A DNA stretch of 64,000 nucleotides. It comes from Ariolimax columbianus (Eukaryota > Mollusca > Gastropoda > Stylommatophora > Arionidae). The translations under genes were made by a program, and so were the position numbers. The stretch covers positions 129,742,023 through 129,806,022 of the forward strand of contig JAVGWX010000003.1 in the NCBI GenBank assembly GCA_036924085.1, given 5' to 3'. The notes beneath the pieces were generated by a model. The model was not told the DNA's origin, did no database searches, and was given only the letters and a program-made list of their open reading frames with translations. Of this stretch, positions 56,421-64,000 are shown in pieces; the stretch's first letter is position 1, and each line of letters begins with the position of its first letter.

Positions 56421-56792
56421 TTGTCAGATATCTTCTTCTTCTTCTTCGTTTGTTCTCAATCTCCAACTACTAAACACTGAAAGGGTAAGTAGCAGAATGT
56501 ACTCCAGAGAACGGAATGCGTTGTGTCGTAGTTTACAGCTTGGCTGCGATATTTGCACCTTTCGGTCCAACACATTCGACTTCAGCAAGCATTTTTTGAG
56601 CATCGGGTTAGCATTCCCTCTTCGATCCCTTCTCCTTAGCCAGTCTGCCCTACTGCAGCCTGTTATCCAGGATCACCACGTGGAGGTGTAGAAGGGTCTT
56701 TGCAGCTCTGGTTCGCTGGCCCTGACGCTAGCAGTCAGCTATGGGTCGCTGACCACTGCAGCTCATGCGCTGCTCAGCATCTTGTCAGATAT
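56421..56792 (-). mobile_element. SINE, 350-bp type, with 11-bp TSD and (GAA)n tail
   Basis: TTGTCAGATAT at 56421-56431 is repeated exactly at 56782-56792, bracketing a 350-base insert. On the minus strand the SINE starts AGATGCTGAGCAGCGCATGA and ends GAGATTGAGAACAAACGAAG with GAA repeats. Homology to 51022-51373 covers the full length, and to 29356-29506 the tail-proximal half. No protein is encoded. The head is not clearly tRNA-like; I could not assign 5S or 7SL origin. Confidence 0.9.
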
Positions 56793-57329
56793 GACTTTGC
56801 AACCTCTTTTCTGATGATAACTCTGAAAGTTGGTCAGCGTCTACCAAACCTGACAATCGACGAAGTTCGAAGGAGCACACGCAATAGGATACAATGCCTT
56901 ATCCTAGTGCGAGGAAAGGTAACCTCAGCTGAGTGTTGTGGCAGGGCAGACCAAGACCTTAGCCTTTGCTGGCGACTTGTCTAGGAGTGAAGCCCCGACA
57001 GGTGAACTGATAGAGAGTATTGATCTGCTGATCGGGCAGCTTCTGCAGCTTGCCTTGTTCCAACTGTATTGGTATCTATTTTCCCTTGGAGCAAACAAGT
57101 CAGACAGAGAGACCATACTGCATGAGCAACGCATGCCCTATATATTTATGCACTGGCCTTTTGTGCTAAAAGCACAATTGCCATCGTATGACACGACGAA
57201 AAGAGCCAATGATGATGAGTTAGTTAACACAAGACAGCAAGACAAGAACCATGTCATCTCACACGTGACAAACTGAGGCGGAGTATAATGAAGCTTTTAA
57301 CACTTCCCCACTGACGGCAATGTCTGCTG
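56793..57329. other. Host or repeat sequence interrupted by the SINE; no gene recognised
   Basis: An open frame of 112 codons (56938-57276) has no family resemblance. The last part (57280-57312) carries TATAATGAAGCTTTTAACAC, related to the putative SINE tails at 12838 and 40711. Confidence 0.4.
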
Positions 57330-59216
57330 CGTTATTAAATTTACCTGTATCTTTACCTCCAACTCATTCTCCACCTCTACCGCCACCAGTAACTTTAATT
57401 CTGCTTTTAAATTTTGCCTCCACCTCTTCGTTACCTCTATCTTTAACTCCCATCTTTCGTCAACCTTTACCTTTATCTTTATGTCGAGATTTCCTTCTCA
57501 TTTCCTCCATCTTTAACTCCATCTTTCCTCAACCTTTACCTTAATCTTTATGTCAACATTTCCTTCCCATTTCCTCCATCTTTAACTCCCTCTTTCCTCA
57601 ACCTTTACCTTTGTCTTTATGTCAACATTTCCTTCCCATTTCCTCCATCTTTAACTCCATCTTTCCCCAACCTTTACCTTTATCTTTATGTCGACATTTC
57701 CTTCACATTACCTCTATCTTTAACTCCATCTTTCCTCAACCTTTACCTTTATCTTTATGTCGACATTTCCTTCACATTACCTCTATCTTTAACTCCATCT
57801 TTCCTCAACCTTTACCTCTATCTTTATGTCGACATTTCCTTCATATTACCTCCACCTTTAACTCCCCTTTACTTCCACCATTACTTCCACCACAACTTCC
57901 ACTTTTAACTCCCTCCTTATCTCACCCTTTACCTCCACCGTCATTTCCACCTTTAACTCTCTCCTCATTTCACACTTTACCTCCACCTCCACCGACACTC
58001 CGACTTTTAACTCCCTCCTAATCTCACCCTTTACCTCCACCGACACTCCGACCTTTAACTCCCTCCTTATTTCACACTTTACCTCTACCGACACTCCGAC
58101 CTTTAACTCCCTCCTTATTTCACACTTTACCTCCACCGACACTCCGACTTTTAACTCCCTCCTAATCTCACCCTTTACCTCCACCGCCACTTCCACTTTT
58201 AACTCTCTCCTTATCTCACCCTATACCTCTACCTTTACCTTCACTTCTGAATGTATCTCTACCGCCATGGTTTACCTCCATTTTAAGTCCATCCAACTTT
58301 TCTTCACCTTTTTCTCGCCCTTTACCTCTACCTCTACCTGTTCCTCTACATTTATCTACACCTTTAGATTTACCTATACATCTACCTTTACCTTAATCTT
58401 TATCGTTACCTCGACCTTTACCTACTACTTTATCTCACACTTTACCCCCACCTTTATCTCCATCGTTAAATCACACGCTACCTCTACGTTCACCTCTACC
58501 ATTATCTATAATTTTCCCTCTCATTTTCCATCTCCTTTTACCTCTCTTTACGTTTCCTTTTACCTCATTTTACCTCTAATTTTACCTCTAGTTTTGCTGA
58601 TCCTTTTATCTCTTGTTTTACCTGTAGTTTTACCTCTAATTTTAGCTCTAGTTTTACCTCTGATTTTACCTCTAATTTTACCTCTAATTTTACCTCTAAT
58701 TTTACCTCTAGTTTAACCTCTAATTTTACCTCGTTTACCTCTAATTTTACTTCTAGTTTTGCTGATTCTTTTATCTCTTGTTTTAGCTCTAGTTTTACCT
58801 CTTCTTCTACTTCTTCTTTTACCTCTAGTTTTATCTCCCTTTACTTCTCTTTACCTTTCATTTTTCTCCGTTTACCTCGTTTTACCTCTAATTTTACATA
58901 TAGTTTTACCTCTTCTTTTACATCTTCTTTTACCTCTAGTTTTACCTATCTATTTACCTCCAGTTTTACCTCTCCTTTTAACTCTAGTTTTACCTCTCCT
59001 TTTACTTCTAGTTTTACCTCTCCTTTTACCTATAGTTTTACCTTGTCTTTTACCTCTATTTTTACCTCTCATTTTACCTCGTTTTACCTATCTCTTTAAC
59101 TGTTTTACCTTCTCTTACCTCGTTTTACCTTTCATCTTATCTCTAGTTTTACCTCTCCTTTTAACTGTTTTACCTGCTTTTTTACCTCTATCTTTACCGT
59201 TACTGCTATTTTTATC
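57330..59216 (+). repeat. 1.9-kb polypyrimidine tract made of nested minisatellites
   Basis: The plus strand is almost entirely C and T with scattered A and few G. Sub-arrays succeed one another: 57470-57850 (TTTAACTCCATCTTTCCTCA, CCTTTACCTTTATCTTTATG and more, about 75 bases); 57940-58210 (CCGACACTCCGACTTTTAAC, TCCCTCCT and ACCTTTACCTC, about 54-57 bases); 58270-58560 (CTACCTTTACC hexamer/dodecamer themes); and 58560-59210 (TTTTACCTCTAG or TTTTACCTCTAA, 12 bases). Open frames on both strands are artefacts. Confidence 0.93.
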
Positions 59217-59765
59217 TCTAGAGACAGGGGATGAGAGAGAGAAATAGAAAGAGAAAAATGTTACACTTGAAATAAAAAACCGATAGTAACCTAACATATA
59301 CGTGCACACACAGAGAGAAAGAGAGAGAGAGACATACTATGAGATATAACAATAAAGTTGGAGAAAAATAGAATGAGGTAAAGTGAGAGACGGAAATGAA
59401 CATTGACATATGTCTTAAACAGAGAGTAGAATCTGATATCAAAAAAGGTAGAAAAACGTTGAGTGAGATACGAAGAGAGATAAATAAATAGAGAGGACGG
59501 AGGGGGAGAAAAAGATGTGCATGTCATACGAGATAAGTGAGACAACTCTAAATTATTCGAGCAATGAGGGAGGCGGGAAGAGAGAAATAGGGCGAGTGAA
59601 CGAGAGAGAAAGAGAATGAGAGATAGAGAAAGAGAAGTGGAAACATAAATTGTATAGGCAAGCAACATATGTGAACTTTATGAACATTGGAGGGGGTTGG
59701 GGGTGATGGTTGGGAGAGAGTGAGAGAGAGACAAAGAGGAGAGAGAGAGTCAACGAGAGAAAAAA
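59217..59765 (+). repeat. Purine-rich (GAGA) degenerate tract
   Basis: At 59217 the plus strand switches from pyrimidine-rich to purine-rich (GAGAGAGAAATAGAAAGAG themes) for about 550 bases, with less regular units than the pyrimidine side. Confidence 0.85.
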
Positions 59766-60614
59766 AATGGCATAATGTCAGATTTAAGAGAGAGACTGAA
59801 ACTATTATAAATGTCAGCTAAGATAGAGACCATGAAAGTTTCCAATTCATGAAGAAAAGCACTAAATTTAGACAGACCTTTAACGAGCCTCTTTTTCGCC
59901 CTGCGGATATGTGATCATATTTCTGATCTATGAATCCACCATATGTCAAGAACAGTCTCTCAGTCTGCCATGAATTTTGGCCCAAGGAAATCGATCGATA
60001 ACTAGTTCCTAAAAAACATAATTTGTTTGTCTACTTAGCTAAGTTGAAGACGTAATGCTGGACTAATCGAGTGTTTTTCTAGCCTACCTAGAACCAAATC
60101 TATTTTTCTTGTCTCCTTAATTATCAGCAGACAAATAGGAGACTGCTTTCAGCCATTATCGGTACAGCCGGCTCTATGCATTAGCCAGGCCGGCACCGGT
60201 AAAGATTAGTAACGCGGCTCTCCCAGCCGGCAAAATGCCACACAGTAAGCCGAATTACTGGAAAATGGTGAAACCGGGGACCAGTGAGCAGTAGATAATA
60301 TAACCAAACGATCACAAGGAAAATAATAGTTTGATAAACAATGTGAACATATGTTTGACAAACAATAACTTAAAAGTTAACAACTGTCAATCCAGGTGTT
60401 CCAATCCAAACATGAAATGCATGATATCTATGTCCCCGTCAATGGTTCTCTCCGATAGAGGGGAGGACTTCGTCCTGTGGGAAGGGTTCCTATTTCAAGA
60501 TACAACTATTACTTATCTTTATTTTATTGTTTACCAGAAGTATAAAAGTAATGTTCAAATAATTGTAATTGTTGTTTCGTATCTGAGTGTCTGTACAATC
60601 ATTACTATTTGTAA
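59766..60614. other. No gene recognised
   Basis: A locally GC-richer patch at 60165-60240 contains repeated GCCGGC words (CAGCCGGCTC, CAGGCCGGCACCGG, CAGCCGGCAAA). Nothing coding is recognised. Confidence 0.5.
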
Positions 60615-60895
60615 TCGATTAACTACATTCTTCTTCTAATGTGTGCAAATAACGCTGAATATGATTAACTACATTCTTCGTCTAATGTGTGCTCTAACGC
60701 TGAATACGATTAACTACATTCGTCGTCTAATGTGTGCAAATAACGCTGAATACGATAAACTACATTCTTCTTCTAATGTGTGCAAATAACGCTGAATATG
60801 ATTAACTACATTCTTCTTCTAATGTGTGCTCCTAACGCTGAATATGATTAACTACATTCTTCTTCTAATGTTTGCAAATAACGCTGCCTATGATT
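60615..60895. repeat. 46-bp minisatellite
   Basis: About six units of GATTAACTACATTCTTCTTC, TAATGTGTGCAAATAACGCT and GAATAT, with an AA loss (GTGCTCTAACG) in one unit and a C for A change in another. Confidence 0.94.
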
Positions 60896-60949
60896 ATGTG
60901 TGTACGTTGGTTCTAAGAAAGCCAATCTTTGGTCAGAGTACTTGATGCG

Positions 60950-61020
60950 TGCCTGCAGTAGTGGTCACTGTTGTCACTTGTTTTACATAATAAGGTTGCT
61001 AGCCCAAAGCACAACCCTCT
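60950..61020 (-). repeat. Dispersed repeat, diverged copy
   Basis: Plus-strand TTTTACATAATAAGGTTGCT and AGCCCAAAGCACAACCC match the left half of the family at 820, 34350 and 41020. Confidence 0.35.
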
Positions 61021-61442
61021 TTAGACGTCTTTCACAGTTTAGAGATCATATCTATGGTACTCTTTTTTTCTCGAAATCAATAAGTGTGCTTACTTCAATT
61101 TCTCTGTAAAATGTATAATATATAATTTACAAATGATAACATATAGAGCGTGAGACGTGAGAAACTCAAATGACTGGTTCAGATTCAGAAGATATGAACA
61201 TTTCAAGTGTGAAAAACTAACAATAATTAGTTAGCAAGCCACAAAAATTGGTATGATAAAGTATAATCAAAATGAGTGTTCATCAAGTTGACTAAAGCGT
61301 AGTGGGTGAATACAATAACTAATATCATTTTAGATGACATAACTACAGTGTATTCATGTACAGAGGGTGTCTATACAATTTAAGTTATGTACGTCAGTTA
61401 GTGTTTGTGCGTGCATCTAGGAGAAAGAGAGAGTGAAAGAGA

Positions 61443-61488
<46 letters not shown>

Positions 61489-61949
61489 AAGTGACGCACT
61501 CTCGTCAAACATCTTTACAGTATAAATATCAAAATGATCACAAGCGTCTTCGTTCTCATCATGTGCAATGAGAGCCAAACATGTACATTAAACAAACCAT
61601 CACATCCAAAATATCAACTTCCCCAAACAGATGTCTGGTTCCCATACTTGGTAACCGAGGGGCAAATGTAGCAGCAAACACAGACATGTAGATGAGATCA
61701 CAACCGTAAATACAGCTGGACATCCAGAATAGAAACTGATGATACATAGGACATACCCTGAGGATGCAACCAAACTAAATAATCGAATATCGACTTGATC
61801 AGAGTTGACAAGAAAGGCGAACAGTGTAGAGTTCAAATATCACGCGAAAAAGTACAACAGAACATACAACCAGAAAAACCAAAGGATTGTAAGCGACACT
61901 CAGACAGACGGCTGAGGAAAAAGATAAGGGTCGAGTGACTGATCAACGT
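61021..61949. other. No gene recognised; short (GT)n(GA)n run
   Basis: A GTGTGTGTGTGT run followed by GAGAGAGAGAGA lies at about 61445-61480. Otherwise nothing is recognised. Confidence 0.5.
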
Positions 61950-62475
61950 CCTTCATTCAAAGAGAAAATAACAAACAGATAACATAAAAGAATGCAGAAA
62001 TGACAAATCGTAACCTGTAAAATGTGTTACTAAAAGAATGTTCATATGGTGTGGTAATAAACTTAAAACAGCAGCAATACAGGAGACATGCACAGCACAT
62101 AGCCTGTACACTTTTTTCCTTAACGTTTTTATACTGGTTGAGAAGATTCTGCAGTCTATGAACACTCAGTTTCTTTTACATGTCCTTTCTTTAAAAGCTA
62201 TGTGAATCCAATCTATTCTTAAACAAATTAATTGTCCCTGCCTAAACTACTTCCTGTGGCAATGCATTGCAAGCATTCACCACTCTCTGGCTAAACAAAT
62301 ATTTCTTAATATCTAATATGTACATTTCTTTAGTTAATTTGTAGCCATGTTTTCTTGTTCTTGTAGGTGGTTGTATTTTGAAAAACTTGCTATAGTCTAA
62401 TTTATCCGTTCATTTGATTATCTTATAGACCTGTATTACGTCACATCGAATTACTCTATTTTCTAGACACTATAT
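61950..62475 (-). pseudogene. CR1/L2-like LINE, RT C-terminal tail, second copy
   Basis: On the minus strand the text runs CDVIQVYKIIK, stop, TDKLDYSKFFKIQPPTRTR, KHGYKLTKEMYILDIKKYL, FSQRVVNACNALPQEVV, stop, AGTINLFKNRLDSHSF, stop (62470 to about 62195). This matches the C-terminus of CR1/L2-type reverse transcriptases. A further piece of about 20 residues (CKRN ... LQNLLNQYKNVKEK, 62180-62115) corresponds to CKSDC ... RQNLLYQYKDVK in the copy at 29744-30330. At least three stops show that it is dead. Confidence 0.75.
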
Positions 62476-62747
62476 GGACACATGGCGGCACGAACCAACA
62501 CATAAGCACTTTAGAGATATTTCAGATCACAAGGAACCATGAATCAAATAATTGGCCTACATTTTTAGACAAGTGCCAATCAGTGTGAAACGCGCATTCC
62601 GATCTTTGGGAGGTACATTTTCAGGGTTCTCAAAAGAGTAGATTTACCCACTGTGGGCATTCAACATCAATCAATTAATCAATCATATGTCAGTCGATCG
62701 GTCTGTCAGTGGGTGGGTCGGTCAGTCTGTTAGTGGGTCGGTCTGTC

Positions 62748-62751
<4 letters not shown>

Positions 62752-62788
<37 letters not shown>

Positions 62789-62797
62789 ATATAAATT

Positions 62798-62829
<32 letters not shown>

Positions 62830-62832
62830 AAT
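62752..62832. repeat. (AT)n microsatellite
   Basis: Two AT runs interrupted by GTATGTATATATAAATTT, preceded at 62690-62750 by GGTCGGTCTGTC-type tetramers. Confidence 0.95.
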
Positions 62833-63607
62833 TAGTATTTAAGATTGGCTGTTATTGCCTTATTTCCGTGTCAGGTGTATTACGGGTGTGTGTTACTTTT
62901 TTATTGACATTATATTGAGGTACGTAATCAAAAATAGTTGAAGGCCAATGATCTGGATAGCGATGAAGCGCCATCATGCAGGACACACCAACCTGCGCTC
63001 AGACAGCGCCTAGTGTTATGTTGGTATTCGTTCCCCCGAGTATTACAATACAGTGTATGATAAAAGCCCGTGTGGTGACTGTAGTCTAAAGTATACTTCA
63101 ATATCATTGAAGTTGTTACCCAGTTGTAAATGGTGGTAAGAAACAATAACACCACTGCTTTCAGCTTCGTATCTCCTGCGTCGGGAACGTGTGGCCTATT
63201 GGTTGTAAGCTTGCTATCACATGCCAACGTTACAAGCTACAATCACTACCTGCTCTGTTTGACAGTCAAGACGTCGTGTGCTTGTTCGTGGTATGCATGC
63301 TACTCCCAGTCGACACATACAAATGCCTGACGTATTTGACCTATTTTGAACCTCAATGCGACAAGAGATAAGCTCTGTTCGGGGAAAGCCACATTCCGTC
63401 CACCTCTCATCTTCCCCTTCTCCCTTCCTTCACCATTGAGATAATCGTGCATATTTGGCTCCTAACAATTTCGACAACGGGGGCACTAGACTTGTGCAAG
63501 CCATCCCTGCTAATCAGTCCGTTAGCGCTACACTAGAAACGCGCGTAAACAAAGCTGCCCAACTCTTAAGGCCATATTATGTCTCTATACTCGGAATCGA
63601 GACACTC
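62833..63607. other. No gene recognised
   Basis: No recognisable feature; open frames at 63130-63371 on the plus strand show no family resemblance. Confidence 0.5.
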
Positions 63608-63935
63608 ACCTAACAATGTGCACCTTGAACTGTTTGTATATGCTCCGCACCTTAAACTGTTTCTATATGCTCCGCACCTTGAACTGTTTGTATATGCTCC
63701 GCACCTTGAACTGTTTCTATATGCTCCGCACCTTGAACTGTTTCTATATGCTCCGCACCTTAAACTGTTTCTATATGCTCAGCACCTTGAACTGTTTCTA
63801 TATGCTTCGCACCTTGAACTGTTTCTATATGCTCCGCACCTTAAACTGTTTCTATATGCTCAGCACTTTGAACTGTTTCTATATGCCCCGCACCTTGAAC
63901 TGTTTCTATATGCTCCGCACCTTGAACTGAGTCAC
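63608..63935. repeat. 27-bp minisatellite
   Basis: About 12 units of CTGTTTCTATATGCTCCGCA then CCTTGAA. Variants (CAGCACCTTGAA, TTAAACTG) recur in the same order twice (63750-63790 and 63838-63870), hinting at a recent block duplication of three units. Two plus-strand frames stay open through it and are considered artefacts. Confidence 0.95.
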
Positions 63936-64000
63936 CTTTTGTGACGAGATCAGCAGATTTAGTTGTGACATATCAGAGATAAAAGATGAGAAAAATAACT

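Noticed and set aside
57611..59247. Open frames of 112-162 codons in the polypyrimidine tract
   Set aside because: Low-complexity translations of T/C repeats; they exist in several frames at once.

Overview
This 64-kb window looks like repeat-rich, non-coding nuclear DNA of an invertebrate animal. No bacterial-style operons, Shine-Dalgarno sites or host gene with recognisable exons were found. The coding-like sequence is almost entirely retrotransposon, transposon or tandem-repeat DNA. The mix of an RNase H-bearing I/Jockey-type LINE, RTE-like and CR1/L2-like LINE remnants, a mariner remnant, several SINE families and very abundant minisatellites would suit a lophotrochozoan such as a mollusc (perhaps a gastropod). 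That assignment is inference from repeat style, not from a diagnostic gene.

Layout. 0-5.5 kb: unique AT-rich DNA with an (AT)n tract. 5.5-9.1 kb: two related 30-bp minisatellite arrays separated by an RTE-like LINE 3' fragment. 9-18 kb: mostly unassigned DNA, a tRNA-type SINE, a 46/48-bp array at 14.6 kb and 27-bp arrays at 16.4 and 17.7 kb. 18.08-23.0 kb, minus strand: the best-preserved element, a LINE about 4.9 kb long with an uninterrupted 966-codon reverse transcriptase-RNase H frame and an endonuclease broken by one stop and one frameshift. 24.8-26.4 kb: two dead LINE fragments in tandem. 28.8-30.9 kb: a dispersed repeat, a 280-bp (TTC)n tract fused to a truncated SINE, a CR1/L2-like LINE tail and a conserved-core SINE. 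31.5-36.0 kb: three minisatellites and a mariner pseudogene. 36.8-40.4 kb: an inverted SINE copy, a second 5'-truncated copy of the 18-kb LINE, and a 41-bp array. 42.2-42.7 kb: a third, very short LINE copy with a perfect 14-bp target-site duplication. 43.0-47.2 kb: RTE-like LINE remains. 49-51.4 kb: minisatellite, SINE, LINE RNase H remnant and a second SINE type with an 11-bp duplication. 56.4 kb: another copy of that SINE with its own 11-bp duplication. 57.3-59.8 kb: a 1.9-kb polypyrimidine tract switching abruptly to a purine tract. 60-64 kb: a CR1/L2-like tail and two more minisatellites.

How the parts relate. The 18-kb LINE family is present three times with the same 3' end and a (GAA)n tail. 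One SINE family also ends in (GAA)n in two copies but in a GGCTT-type pentamer repeat in a third, so it may borrow LINE machinery. About 17 minisatellite arrays together cover roughly 10 kb (about one sixth of the window, by adding the coordinates given). I found no evidence of a novel biochemical system. The most informative biology is the retrotransposition record (target-site duplications, subfamilies, tail turnover) and the unusual minisatellite and polypyrimidine landscape.
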